Notes under the pieces: generated by a model
What the model was told of the DNA's origin: nothing
Seen by the model: only the letters and a program-made list of their open reading frames with translations
Database searches by the model: none
Made by a program: the position numbers and the translations under genes
In this document: piece by piece, positions 53,052 to 60,839 of the stretch
Layout: every line of letters begins with the position of its first letter
Position numbering within the stretch: the first letter of the stretch is position 1
Assembly: GCF_024331145.1 (NCBI RefSeq)
Contig: NZ_JANDJO010000003.1
Span: forward strand, 124,001 to 188,000
Source of the DNA: Shimia sp. CNT1-13L.2
GTDB taxonomy: Bacteria; Pseudomonadota; Alphaproteobacteria; Rhodobacterales; Rhodobacteraceae
Direction of reading: 5' to 3'
DNA length: 64,000 nt

Positions 53052-53120
53052 TCAATCTGTGCATGTCTTAGGGTGCCGCCGGACACCGTTCAAGCATGAT
53101 CGAAGCAAAGGAGGCCACAG

Positions 53121-53546
53121 ATGGCCGAAGATTTCACCGATGAGGACTATCACGACTATTGGTATGGCGATGATGTCGCGACCTTTGGCGATCGTCTTGC
53201 GGCTGCGCGTGACTATGCCGGGCTGAGTCAGGAGGACTTCTCGAAACGTCTTGGGGTGAAACTGTCGACGGTTCGGGGCTGGGAAGACGACCTGAATGAA
53301 CCGCGCGCCAACAAGCTTCAGATGATGTCTGGCCTGTTGAATGTCTCGGTTGTCTGGTTGCTAACCGGGGAAGGCGACGGTGTTGAGGCCGCGCCGGGGG
53401 AGGAGGACCATCACGATCCCGATCTGGGTGGGCTTCTGGTGGAAATCCGTGGTATCCGGGTGCAGATGAAGAACAACCTCGACCAGCTGGCCCGGTTGGA
53501 AAAGAAGCTGCGCCTGAAAGTGAAAGAAGCCAATACCGATGACTGA
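53121..53546 (+). CDS. XRE-family HTH regulator
   Basis: A 141-residue protein. Residues about 22-80 form an XRE/Cro-type helix-turn-helix: FGDRLAAARDYAGLSQEDFSK, then LGVKLSTVRGWEDDLNEPRA, the recognition helix. The acidic N-terminus and the charged C-terminal helix (about 110-141, VQMKNNLDQLARLEKKLRLK) may mediate dimerisation. It overlaps sdhE by 8 bases, an unusual pairing of a regulator with a complex II assembly factor. The target genes are unknown. Confidence 0.87.
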   Translation: MAEDFTDEDYHDYWYGDDVATFGDRLAAARDYAGLSQEDFSKRLGVKLSTVRGWEDDLNEPRANKLQMMSGLLNVSVVWLLTGEGDGVEAAPGEEDHHDPDLGGLLVEIRGIRVQMKNNLDQLARLEKKLRLKVKEANTDD

Positions 53547-53802
53547 GACCCGCGAGAACCGCCTGAAACGCATGAAGATGCGCTCGATGCGCCGGGGCAT
53601 CAAGGAGATGGACATCATCCTTGAACGTTATGCAGACGACAACCTCGCGCAGATGGATGATGCCGCACTTGATCTTTACGATGCGCTTTTGCACGAAAAC
53701 GATCAGGACCTGTACCAGTGGGTCACGGGCCAGGCGGCGGCGCCAGAGCAGTTTGCAGCCCTGATCAAGGATATCTCTCAGGCCATCAGCGGCGCCGAGT
53801 AA
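53539..53802 (+). CDS. sdhE: FAD assembly factor SdhE
   Basis: SdhE helps attach FAD covalently to the flavoprotein subunit of succinate dehydrogenase. The 87-residue protein carries the diagnostic motif RRGIKEMDIILERY (arginine-glycine pair in RSMRRGIKEMD) and the acidic DLYDALLHENDQDLYQWVTG. Length and helices fit the five-helix bundle of the family. Its start overlaps the preceding HTH gene by 8 bases. The succinate dehydrogenase genes themselves are not in the window. Confidence 0.93.
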   Translation: MTETRENRLKRMKMRSMRRGIKEMDIILERYADDNLAQMDDAALDLYDALLHENDQDLYQWVTGQAAAPEQFAALIKDISQAISGAE

Positions 53803-53857
53803 TTCGCATTTTAGGCGTTAACCGGACGATTTAACCGATTATTGGGCATTCTGCCCC

Positions 53858-53890
53858 AGTCTCCGACAGCGATACGGAATGTCGGAGACT
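53858..53890 (+). promoter_or_regulatory. Inverted repeat covering the ribosome-binding site of ldtR
   Basis: AGTCTCCGACA (53858-53868) and TGTCGGAGACT (53880-53890), 11 bp perfect with an 11-base loop, end 4 bases before ATG 53895. The right arm holds GGAG (53884-53887), the likely ribosome-binding site. Two TTAACCG direct repeats lie upstream at 53818 and 53831. It may be an operator for the MarR-type regulator or a translational hairpin. Confidence 0.6.
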
Positions 53891-53894
53891 AAGA

Positions 53895-54392
53895 ATGAGC
53901 ATTCATGCCCCCCTCGAGCAGAGAACAGACGCGGGCTTCATGACCTGCTACCTGGACGCGCTTGCCCTTGTGGAACGTCTGCATCGGTTGCTGCTGGATG
54001 TCATAAAGGATGAATTCGAACGCGTCGGGGTTCTTGAGGTGAACGCGGTTCAGGCGCTTTTGTTGTTCAACATTGGCGATAACGAGGTGACGGCGGGCGA
54101 GCTGAAATCGCGTGGTTATTATCAGGGCAGCAACGTCAGCTATAACCTGAAGAAGCTGGTCGAGATGGGGTATATGCACCACCAGCGGTGCGAGATTGAC
54201 CGACGCTCTGTAAGGGTGCGGCTTACCCAGAAAGGCAGGATGATCCGGGATGTTGTTTCTGCTCTGTTCGAACGCCATGCCGACGGTTTGCAGTCGCGGG
54301 GCGTGATTGAGGCGCAGGGGATTGAGGACATAACGTTTTCCCTGCGGCGGGTGGAACGCTACTGGACCGACCAGATCCGTTATATCTATTGA
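53895..54392 (+). CDS. LdtR-type MarR/winged-helix regulator
   Basis: A 165-residue regulator of the LdtR group of alphaproteobacteria. The winged helix (about residues 45-120) has LEVNAVQALLLFNIGDNEVT, AGELKSRGYYQGSNVSYNLKKLVE and the wing RCEIDRRSVRVRLTQKG. In Liberibacter and Sinorhizobium, LdtR proteins control L,D-transpeptidases and stress tolerance; here no transpeptidase gene is next to it. The inverted repeat that ends just upstream is a likely site of autoregulation. Its end overlaps the convergent DUF1194 gene by 7 bases. Confidence 0.87.
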   Translation: MSIHAPLEQRTDAGFMTCYLDALALVERLHRLLLDVIKDEFERVGVLEVNAVQALLLFNIGDNEVTAGELKSRGYYQGSNVSYNLKKLVEMGYMHHQRCEIDRRSVRVRLTQKGRMIRDVVSALFERHADGLQSRGVIEAQGIEDITFSLRRVERYWTDQIRYIY

Positions 54393-55087
54393 TCGAGGAC
54401 AGCCAGCGACAGGCCCTGAATTTCGCGCAGCAGTTTGCGGCGCATTGCTTCGTGGAAATCGTTGAAACCCAAGGCGGTTTCGACAAAGGCGTCTGGCCCG
54501 CGCAGGACGTTGGCGCGGTAGTAAGACACCAGCTCGCCAAGTTCCGGTGTGACGCTGGCGCGGGCTTCTCCCACCACCAGACCGTTGATGGTAAGCCAGT
54601 CGGGCGTGGCAACGCCTTGGGGCAGGGGGCCGGTGTTGGATTTGCCATCGCCGGAAATGTCGAGGGTGCGTTTGGCGCAGGCTGACTGGGTCGCCAGAAG
54701 ATCCGCCCCGTACTGCATGGCCGCGCCGAGGGCGGTTGAGGGATCGGCCTTGCGGCGGGTGGTTTCGCGCAGGCTTTTGGTGATGGAGGTGAGGGTGGCA
54801 AGATCGCTGACCTCGGTCCAGTCCACGAGCAGGCGGCGATTGAACATGCGCGGCCCGCTCCATTCATAGATGGCAATGCGCACGGGCCAGCGCGGGGTCG
54901 AAAGCAGCACGTCCTGCACGTCGGGGGCCAGCAGCGCCGAGGCGAGGCCATCGAGCTGGAGCCGGTATTCCGCCGAATCGACCGAGCCCGAGACATCCAG
55001 CCCGAGGGCAAGCGCCTGTCGGCAGTTGGCCGAAGCCCCACCCGCAAATGCGGAAAGGGCGGCGGTGATGAGCAGGAGTGCACGCAC
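54386..55087 (-). CDS. DUF1194 secreted vWA-like protein
   Basis: A 233-residue exported protein of the DUF1194 family. The signal peptide is MRALLLITAALSAFAGGASA. The mature part begins with NCRQALALGLDVSGSVDSAEY, a von Willebrand A-type fold with the MIDAS motif D-x-S-G-S. Later DISGDGKSNTG provides a further part of the metal site, and AVLDQ closes the protein. Such domains bind divalent metal and protein partners, but the role in this family is unknown. It follows gloA by 5 bases on the minus strand. Confidence 0.88.
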   Translation of the reverse strand: MRALLLITAALSAFAGGASANCRQALALGLDVSGSVDSAEYRLQLDGLASALLAPDVQDVLLSTPRWPVRIAIYEWSGPRMFNRRLLVDWTEVSDLATLTSITKSLRETTRRKADPSTALGAAMQYGADLLATQSACAKRTLDISGDGKSNTGPLPQGVATPDWLTINGLVVGEARASVTPELGELVSYYRANVLRGPDAFVETALGFNDFHEAMRRKLLREIQGLSLAVLDQ

Positions 55088-55092
55088 CGGGC

Positions 55093-55521
55093 TTACCAGT
55101 GGCCAGTGCTTTCCATGCTGGACCAGGGTTCTGCCGGTGCCAGAGCCTCGCCCTGTTGCAAGAGCTCGATCGAGATATTGTCTGGCGAGCGCACGAAAGC
55201 CATGCGGCCATCGCGCGGGGGGCGGTTGATGGTCACGCCGTTGTCCATCAGGTGCTGGCAGACCTCGTAAATGTTGCCAACTTCATAGGCAAGGTGGCCG
55301 AAGTGGCGGGAATCGCTTGGCAATTCATCGTCACCGTCCCAGTTGTAGGTGAGCTCTACCGGGCACTCCTCCTGGCCCTCGGGGGCCATGAAGATCAGGG
55401 TAAAGCGTCCGTCTTCGTTGTCCCAGCGGCGCGTTTCCTTGAGGCCGAGCAGTTCATAGAAGGCCATCGATTTTTCCAGATCCTTCACGCGGACCATAGT
55501 GTGCAGGTATTTCAGGTGCAT
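55093..55521 (-). CDS. gloA: Lactoylglutathione lyase (glyoxalase I)
   Basis: GloA turns the hemithioacetal of methylglyoxal and glutathione into S-lactoylglutathione. The 142-residue VOC protein has YLHTMVRVKDLEKSMAFYEL at the start (metal-binding His), FTLIFMAPEGQEECPVELTY with Glu, GHLAYEVGNIYEVCQHLM with His, and MAFVRSPDNISIELLQQGE with the last metal-binding Glu. The spacing fits the short bacterial (Ni-type) enzyme. It is first in a two-gene operon with DUF1194. Confidence 0.94.
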   Translation of the reverse strand: MHLKYLHTMVRVKDLEKSMAFYELLGLKETRRWDNEDGRFTLIFMAPEGQEECPVELTYNWDGDDELPSDSRHFGHLAYEVGNIYEVCQHLMDNGVTINRPPRDGRMAFVRSPDNISIELLQQGEALAPAEPWSSMESTGHW

Positions 55522-55676
55522 GTGGTGTTTCCCCTTCGCTTGTTGAGGGAGATGTAATCACCGCATCCTGACATTTCCAAGGCAAAGTGATTGTCAGGAT
55601 CAACTTTGAGGCTTGGAGCCGCGCAAGAGACCTCGTAAACAGGAAGAAACACAACACCTAGCGGGGGAAGAGGGAC

Positions 55677-56510
55677 GTGCAGCAATATCATGATGCTCTC
55701 AAGACAATCCTGGAACAGGGCGAAGAGTCGAGCGATCGCACGGGAACGGGCACGATTTCCTATTTCGGGATGCAGCAGCGGTATTCCCTTGCCGATGGTT
55801 TTCCGCTGGTGACCACCAAGAAACTCCACCTGCGTTCGATCATTCACGAGCTTTTGTGGTTCCTCGCGGGGGACACCAATATCGGCTATCTCAAGGACAA
55901 CGGTGTTTCGATCTGGGATGAATGGGCGGATGAGAACGGCGATCTTGGGCCGGTCTATGGCCATCAATGGCGCCATTTCCCCAAGCTGATCGGCGCGGGC
56001 GAGGATGGCGAAGGTCGGCCCCTGTTTCACGCCGGGGAAGTAGACCAGATCGCAGACCTCGTGCGCATGATCCAGACATCCCCCGACAGCCGCCGCCTGA
56101 TCGTGTCGGCCTGGAACCCCGCGGATGTGCCGGACATGGCGCTGCCGCCGTGCCACACCCTGTGGCAGGTGCGGATCGTTGGCAAGAAGATGCACCTTCA
56201 GCTGTACCAGCGTTCGGCGGACATGTTCCTTGGGGTGCCGTTCAACATCGCCTCCTATACGCTTTTGTTGATGATGCTGGCGCATGTGACAGGATACGAG
56301 GCGGGGGATTTCGTGCATACGATTGGTGATGCGCATATCTATTCCAACCACCTTGAGCAGGTGAACACACAGCTGGCGCGGACGCCAAAGACGCTGCCGC
56401 AGGTCAGGATCAATCGTCAGGTTGAGTCGCTCTTCGATTTCAAATACGAGGATTTCGACGTTCTGAACTATGATCCCGATCCGGCGATTTCGGCACCAGT
56501 GGCGGTATAA
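55677..56510 (+). CDS. thyA: Thymidylate synthase
   Basis: ThyA methylates dUMP to dTMP with 5,10-methylene-THF, giving dihydrofolate. The 277-residue protein starts at GTG 55677, with GGGAAGAGGGA upstream. The folate/dUMP motifs are [19 protein letters not shown] (Arg of the phosphate site) and the catalytic Cys159 in [10 protein letters not shown], then [16 protein letters not shown] (Arg and Asn of the dUMP site) and [12 protein letters not shown]. It is 4 bases before folA, which regenerates THF; the pair forms a compact operon. Confidence 0.97.
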   Translation: MQQYHDALKTILEQGEESSDRTGTGTISYFGMQQRYSLADGFPLVTTKKLHLRSIIHELLWFLAGDTNIGYLKDNGVSIWDEWADENGDLGPVYGHQWRHFPKLIGAGEDGEGRPLFHAGEVDQIADLVRMIQTSPDSRRLIVSAWNPADVPDMALPPCHTLWQVRIVGKKMHLQLYQRSADMFLGVPFNIASYTLLLMMLAHVTGYEAGDFVHTIGDAHIYSNHLEQVNTQLARTPKTLPQVRINRQVESLFDFKYEDFDVLNYDPDPAISAPVAV

Positions 56511-56514
56511 CCTT

Positions 56515-56991
56515 ATGATTACATTGATTGTTGCCCGTGATCGCAATGGTGCGATCGGCAAAGACAACGATATCCCGTGGCGCGTGCGCGAAGACCTTGC
56601 GTTCTTTCAACGCGAGACCAGCGGTGGTGCGGTCATCATGGGGCGGAACACGTGGGACAGCCTGCCGTTCAAGCCGTTGAAAAACCGTCTGAACATCGTG
56701 GTGTCGCGGCAGGAAGGCATTGCCGAACACCGGGTGGAAAGCATCGAGGCGGCCATCGCGCTGGCCGAGGCGGAGGGCTACCGGCGGATCTATGGCATGG
56801 GCGGAGAGCGGATTTACGCGGCGCTTTTGCCACTGGCCAATCGCCTGCTCGTGACCGAGGTCGAGCTTGAGGTGGAGGGCGCGGACACGCATTTTCCGGA
56901 ATTTCAAGACGCGGACTGGCGGCGTGTCGGGACCTATGAAATTCGTGCCGAGGGGCCGCGCTGCATCGCGCATGAGTACCTGCGGCGCTAG
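56515..56991 (+). CDS. folA: Dihydrofolate reductase
   Basis: FolA reduces the dihydrofolate made by ThyA back to tetrahydrofolate with NADPH. The 158-residue protein starts at ATG 56515. MITLIVARDRNGAIGKDNDI and PWRVREDLAFFQRET carry the substrate Asp/Glu and Trp region, VIMGRNTWDSLPFKPLKNR the NADPH-binding loop, and IYGMGGERIYAALLPLANRL the second glycine loop. The catalytic acid is D in NDIPW. It lies 4 bases after thyA. Confidence 0.96.
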   Translation: MITLIVARDRNGAIGKDNDIPWRVREDLAFFQRETSGGAVIMGRNTWDSLPFKPLKNRLNIVVSRQEGIAEHRVESIEAAIALAEAEGYRRIYGMGGERIYAALLPLANRLLVTEVELEVEGADTHFPEFQDADWRRVGTYEIRAEGPRCIAHEYLRR

Positions 56992-57063
56992 GGGAGGCGC
57001 GGAAACACATCGTTTCCGTTGTGGAAATTGACCTGTTCGACGCCAATCCGTAGGATTCCCCTA

Positions 57064-57100
57064 TTCACGTGAACATGTTCCTCAATGGGAAGGATTCCCA
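57064..57100 (+). promoter_or_regulatory. Overlapping palindromes before the small secreted protein gene
   Basis: TTCACGTGAA (57064-57073) and GAACATGTTC (57071-57080) are two perfect 10-bp palindromes sharing GAA. TGGGAA-GGA-TTCCCA (57086-57100) follows and contains the ribosome-binding site GGGAAGGA, directly before ATG 57101. The first two could be operators; the last could hide the ribosome-binding site in RNA. Confidence 0.6.
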
Positions 57101-57400
57101 ATGCGTAAAGTTTTGAAACTTGCAGTCGTTGCGTCGATTGCTGCGGTCCCGGCCTATGCTCAGACCTGGAGCAGCAATGCTCCGAAGATCGGGCCGGTCA
57201 ACCAGCCTGAAGGCATTTTGATTCAGCCTTATAATGCCTCGGCCAACTATTGTCCGACGGGCGCTCAGCCGATTGTGCTTGGTGGGGTGATTTGCTGTGG
57301 CACGCCCAATACCAGCGAGTCCTACAGTGCGCCAGCACAGACACGCCGGTATTACTCGCACGGCATGAGCTGCCCAGCGGGTGTCAAAGGGTGTAGCTGA
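57101..57400 (+). CDS. Small secreted cysteine-containing protein
   Basis: A 99-residue exported protein of unknown function. The signal peptide is MRKVLKLAVVASIAAVPAYA, cleavage probably after AYA. The mature 79 residues contain five cysteines (YCPTG, ICCGT, SCPAG and KGCS), enough for two disulfides, with many Ser, Pro and Gly. No domain is recognised. The operator-like region just upstream suggests tight control. The 45 bases after it hold a GGGGCG/CGCCCC hairpin (57411-57431) without a T-run. Confidence 0.7.
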   Translation: MRKVLKLAVVASIAAVPAYAQTWSSNAPKIGPVNQPEGILIQPYNASANYCPTGAQPIVLGGVICCGTPNTSESYSAPAQTRRYYSHGMSCPAGVKGCS

Positions 57401-57445
57401 GGGAAGGAATGGGGCGACGTTCAGGCGCCCCGTCCTGCATCCGGC

Positions 57446-57652
57446 TTAGAGAGCCTTGAGGTCGCCGGCCATTTGGCGGCCGTCGCGGCCTTCAATCAAT
57501 TCGAAAGCAATCTTTTGATTGTCGGCAAGGCCGGTCATACCGGACCGTTCAACTGCCGAAATATGCACGAAAACGTCTTTGCCCCCATCGTCAGGTGCAA
57601 TGAACCCATAGCCTTTAGTCGTATTAAACCATTTTACGGTGCCGCTTGGCAT
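57446..57652 (-). CDS. Cold-shock domain protein (CspA family)
   Basis: A 68-residue single OB-fold protein that binds single-stranded RNA or DNA. It has the family core: GTVKWFNTTKGYGFIAPDDG (RNP1), then DVFVHISAVERSGM (RNP2) and the C-terminal strand. ATG 57652 has GAAGGAGAAG upstream. About 150 bases of AT-richer sequence upstream (57653-57800) would be its leader, as is common for cold-shock genes. A longer frame upstream is a shadow. Confidence 0.95.
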   Translation of the reverse strand: MPSGTVKWFNTTKGYGFIAPDDGGKDVFVHISAVERSGMTGLADNQKIAFELIEGRDGRQMAGDLKAL

Positions 57653-57858
57653 ACCGCTTCTCCTTCTATTGTCTTCAATTCCGCCGGCCAAACCGCACCA
57701 GCGGACGCACCCCCCGAAGCCCGCAAATGTCGATTGAAAACGAGCAGCTGAATAAATGCTAAACAAAGGATTGCACGGGTTTTGTAAAAAGCAAGCAAAA
57801 CAGCATTGAATTTTTGCTCTGAATTTGGATGAAGTGGTCACAAATTAGGGAGCGTGCA

Positions 57859-58170
57859 ATGAAGATTTATGGTCTGAAGAACTGTGATACCTGCCGTAAG
57901 GCTTTGAAATCCCTTGAGGGTGCCGTGCTGGTTGATGTTCGCGCCGAGGGGGTTCCGGCTGACGTCATGAAAAAGGCGTTTGCGGAATTCGAGGGCGCTT
58001 TGGTGAATACACGGTCAACAACATGGCGTGGTCTGGACGAGGCAGAGCGCGCGCGACCGGCGCTGGAGCTGTTGGCGGATCACCCGGCGTTGATGAAACG
58101 CCCACTGATCGAAAAAGACGGGCAGCTCTATCTGGGATGGGGAAAAGACGTGCAATCTTCCCTTTGTTGA
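57859..58170 (+). CDS. ArsC/Spx-type thioredoxin-fold protein
   Basis: A 103-residue protein of the ArsC/Spx/MgsR group. It starts MKIYGLKNCDTCRKALKSLE at ATG 57859, with CxxC motif CDTC (residues 9-12). It continues with KAFAEFEGALVNTRSTTWRG and MKRPLIEKDGQLYLGWG, which carries the family's KRPLI. Members are arsenate reductases or redox-sensitive partners of RNA polymerase; the short form without ArsC catalytic arginine pattern makes reductase activity uncertain. It stands alone, divergent from the cold-shock gene. Confidence 0.85.
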   Translation: MKIYGLKNCDTCRKALKSLEGAVLVDVRAEGVPADVMKKAFAEFEGALVNTRSTTWRGLDEAERARPALELLADHPALMKRPLIEKDGQLYLGWGKDVQSSLC

Positions 58171-58218
58171 TCTGGGCAGGGCACATATGTCCTGAACAGG
58201 CATAGCAAAGGAAAACAC

Positions 58219-58587
58219 ATGCGCAACGCAGCACTCACCCTTGGGATCATTGCGGGCATCGTCGGGATGTTCATTGGCTTTTTCACCTGGGGCTACACCG
58301 ATCTGATCGAACGGTTCGGCGAGGTCGATGACCTTTTCGAGCAGGTGGACAATGTGCAGCTTGTGCGGGCTGGTGGGCTGTTGTCACCGTTGCTGGCGAT
58401 TGCCGGTGGCGCGATGGCGCGGTCGCGGGCCCTTTGGGGCGGGATCCTTTTGATCCTGTCCGCAGGCGGCATGTATGCCGCCTTTGGGTTTAACGTTTTT
58501 ACAATGTTCCCGATCAGCTTTGCCGCGCTTGGGGGCGTTCTGGCCCTTGCCGCGGGCAAACCTGACGAGCCGAAATCACATTTCTGA
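58219..58587 (+). CDS. Small four-helix membrane protein
   Basis: A 122-residue membrane protein of unknown function. Hydrophobic helices are near residues 5-27, 50-68, 70-88 and 92-110. A short charged stretch between helices 1 and 2 (DLIERFGEVDDLFEQVDNVQ) is probably on one side of the membrane. It is 48 bases after the ArsC-like gene, with no terminator seen, so co-transcription is possible. Its end overlaps by 12 bases the convergent DoxX gene. Confidence 0.75.
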   Translation: MRNAALTLGIIAGIVGMFIGFFTWGYTDLIERFGEVDDLFEQVDNVQLVRAGGLLSPLLAIAGGAMARSRALWGGILLILSAGGMYAAFGFNVFTMFPISFAALGGVLALAAGKPDEPKSHF

Positions 58588-59136
58588 TTTCTGACGGGGC
58601 GCGAGGAGGCGATCGAGAGACAGCGGACCCGCGCCCTTGATCACGATGACGAGCAGGGTGAACACCCAGAATGCCCGTTGGTCGAGGATGGCGGCGTTCG
58701 AGATATTGTCAAACCACGCGCCAAGGGTTTCGGGGTGTTCGATACCGCCATGGCCGTAGAGATCGGTCAGCGATTGCACGACGATAAAGCCGATCATGCC
58801 AAGCGCGGCGACACGCGACAGCAGGCCGACAACGATGAGGGCAGGCAGGATGAACTCTGCCCATGTGCCCGCGGTCACGACCGCCCAGTGAAAGATTGAC
58901 AGTTGCGAGGTGTCATAGGTGACGGCCTCAAGCGCCTTGGGGAAGATCTGGGCATAGCCGCCGACGGAGGGGGCAAAGATGCCCATGATGCCGTCACCAA
59001 GTTTGGTAACGCCGGAGTTCCAGAAGTAGAACAGCAGGACGGCGGCAAAGGTAAAACGTGCCAGGGTCGGGGCGAGCCAATCGGCGCGCTCAATACGGGA
59101 GAAAATGGAATTGTGAAGCGAAATCAGAGTGTTCAT
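58576..59136 (-). CDS. DoxX-family membrane protein of the bufferin operon
   Basis: A 186-residue inner-membrane protein with four hydrophobic helices (about residues 25-45, 75-100, 105-125 and 155-175). LLFYFWNSGVTKL and GTWAEFILPALIVVGLLSRV match the DoxX/TQO family, which includes quinone-interacting subunits. As the fourth gene behind bufA-bufB-bufC (10 bases after bufC) it is a regular companion of bufferin operons. It may handle redox of the metallophore or its cysteines; this is inference. Confidence 0.88.
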   Translation of the reverse strand: MNTLISLHNSIFSRIERADWLAPTLARFTFAAVLLFYFWNSGVTKLGDGIMGIFAPSVGGYAQIFPKALEAVTYDTSQLSIFHWAVVTAGTWAEFILPALIVVGLLSRVAALGMIGFIVVQSLTDLYGHGGIEHPETLGAWFDNISNAAILDQRAFWVFTLLVIVIKGAGPLSLDRLLAPRQKSEM

Positions 59137-59145
59137 GGTGTTTCC

Positions 59146-59895
59146 TCACAAAGTTGCAGTGGTGAGTGCCTGCTCGGTCAGCAATAGGGTGAGACAGGCG
59201 CCGAGGTCGAACTCGGCAGAGTGAGTGGTTGCATCTTCCGCGGCTTCGCCGAGGGTTTTCCCATTCTGGAGGGCGCGGATGAAAACCGCGGCTCCGGGAC
59301 CGAGCAGATGCGGCTCGGGATCAAATTCAACGCGGGTGATCAGGATCTCCTGGGCCACGGGGCGGGGCTTGGGTGCGCCGTCGCGCATGTTGAAAGCCCA
59401 GATGTCATAGATCGGCCAGGGCGAGGCCAGCAGTTCGACCGAGGGCGCGAGCGTCAGGCGCACATCGGCAAGCTGGTCTTCGGGAAACTGTGCCAGCGCA
59501 TCGCCGGCGATCGGTGTGGCGTCTTCTGCATGGTAGGAGCGGCGCAGGGCCTGTTCCATGGCGGCGACATCACCAAGATAGCCGAGGTGTGCGAGCGGTT
59601 CGAAGCCGCGCAGGAAATCGGGGAAAGCCGCCCCATAGTGCATCATCAGCGGGCTGCTGGGCGGGGACTGGCGCAGGAAGACACCGGCGATGGCCTTGAA
59701 GTTCTCGTTTCCCAACAGTTTCGCAATGGCAGGGAAGGCCGTCTCGAGCGCCTCGGTCAGCGAGACTGCGACGTTGTTGCGGTAGACGCTGAATCGGCGG
59801 CCTGCGGGGCGGCCCTGATCATCAACCAGCCCTTCGGGCATGGGAAGATCGGCGTCCAGAAGGGCGCTGCGGAAATCGGTCTGGGAGACGGTCAT
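59146..59895 (-). CDS. bufC: BufC/HvfC-type partner protein (DUF2063)
   Basis: A 249-residue protein of the DUF2063 (HvfC/BufC) family, partner of the MNIO enzyme, that helps bind the precursor peptide. The N-terminal helical domain (about residues 1-100) has RRFSVYRNNVAVSLTEALET and FPAIAKLLGNENFKAIAGVF, the usual signature of the family. The start is ATG 59895, overlapping the bufB stop by 4 bases. The second half (about 110-249) is less conserved. Without BufC the modification enzyme of this class does not work well in studied cases. Confidence 0.9.
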   Translation of the reverse strand: MTVSQTDFRSALLDADLPMPEGLVDDQGRPAGRRFSVYRNNVAVSLTEALETAFPAIAKLLGNENFKAIAGVFLRQSPPSSPLMMHYGAAFPDFLRGFEPLAHLGYLGDVAAMEQALRRSYHAEDATPIAGDALAQFPEDQLADVRLTLAPSVELLASPWPIYDIWAFNMRDGAPKPRPVAQEILITRVEFDPEPHLLGPGAAVFIRALQNGKTLGEAAEDATTHSAEFDLGACLTLLLTEQALTTATL

Positions 59896-60758
59896 GCCGG
59901 CACCTTGGCAAGGGCGGCGGCGGCGCGTCCGGCCTCGGATTCCAGTTCCGGCCAATCGGGGACGTCGTTGTCCCATTCGATCAGGATCGGGCGCGGGCCT
60001 GCGATTTCGAGGGTGTGATCAAGAAGCGCCCAGACCGGATCAACCACCGGTTTGCCGTGGCTGTCGATCAGGAGAGGCGCGCCGTGGTCGTCTTCGTCTT
60101 CATCGTGGCCGCCGAGATGGATTTCGCCCACCTTTTCAAGCGGGTAGGCAGCGATATAGTCGCGCGGATCGTATTTCAGGTTGGTGGCCGAGACGAAGAC
60201 GTTGTTCACGTCAAGCAGCAGGCCACAGCCGGTGCGTTTGCTGACTTCGCGCAGGAAGTCGGGCTCGCTCCAGGTGCTTTCGGCAAAGGCGAGATAGCTG
60301 GAGGGGTTTTCCAGCATCATCTGGCGGTTGATGGTCTCTTGCAGCTCGTCGATGTGGTCGCAAACGCGGGTCAGCGTGTCATCGGTGTAGGGCAGGGGCA
60401 GGAGATCGTTGAGAAAGGCGCTCTCGTGCGAGGACCAGGCGAGGTGTTCGGAGAACACGGTCGGGTTCAGCCAGTCGACGAGGTGCTTGAGGCGGGCAAG
60501 GTGTTCCGGATCAAGGCGACCTTCACCGCCGATCGACAGGCCAACACCGTGTACGGAAATCGGAAAACGTTCGGCCATGTGACGCATCTGGGCGTGCGGG
60601 CGGCCACCGGCACCCATGTAGTTCTCGGCGTGGATTTCGAGCCAGCCGACGCTACCGGGATTTTCGATAATGTCTTGGAAATGTTGCGGTTTGTAACCGA
60701 CACCCGGCAGGTTGGGCAATTCCGGTGAGGGAGTGGGTGCATCAAACATGGGTGTCAT
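59892..60758 (-). CDS. bufB: MNIO-family bufferin maturase (DUF692)
   Basis: A 288-residue multinuclear non-haem iron oxidase (DUF692) with a TIM barrel. It modifies cysteines of the BufA precursor. The metal-binding residues lie in EIHAENYMGAGG, SVHGVGLSIGGEG, VFSEHLAWS, LLLDVNNVFVSA (Asp/Asn), EIHLGGHDEDED and IEWDNDVPDW. In characterised bufferins these enzymes form thiooxazole-type heterocycles from cysteine, using oxygen. It overlaps bufC by 4 bases and is separated from bufA by 81 bases that include a hairpin. Confidence 0.93.
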   Translation of the reverse strand: MTPMFDAPTPSPELPNLPGVGYKPQHFQDIIENPGSVGWLEIHAENYMGAGGRPHAQMRHMAERFPISVHGVGLSIGGEGRLDPEHLARLKHLVDWLNPTVFSEHLAWSSHESAFLNDLLPLPYTDDTLTRVCDHIDELQETINRQMMLENPSSYLAFAESTWSEPDFLREVSKRTGCGLLLDVNNVFVSATNLKYDPRDYIAAYPLEKVGEIHLGGHDEDEDDHGAPLLIDSHGKPVVDPVWALLDHTLEIAGPRPILIEWDNDVPDWPELESEAGRAAAALAKVPA

Positions 60759-60797
60759 TCCGTCTTTTTTTGTTGGGGCTGAACGCCCTTTGTGGAA

Positions 60798-60830
60798 AAG
60801 CCCCGGCGCGGGGATGCTGTGCCGGGGCTT
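60798..60830 (-). promoter_or_regulatory. Hairpin between bufA and bufB
   Basis: AAGCCCCGGC (60798-60807) and GCCGGGGCTT (60821-60830), a perfect 10-bp stem with 13 bases of loop, followed on the minus strand by TTTTCC. It is a partial terminator or 3' stabiliser, and would let the short precursor gene be expressed more strongly than its modification enzymes. Confidence 0.75.
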
Positions 60831-60839
60831 CCTGTTGGC

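Noticed and set aside
53818-53834. CtrA full site TTAA-N7-TTAA before ldtR
   Set aside because: The spacing between the two TTAA is 9 bases, not 7; only half sites are present.
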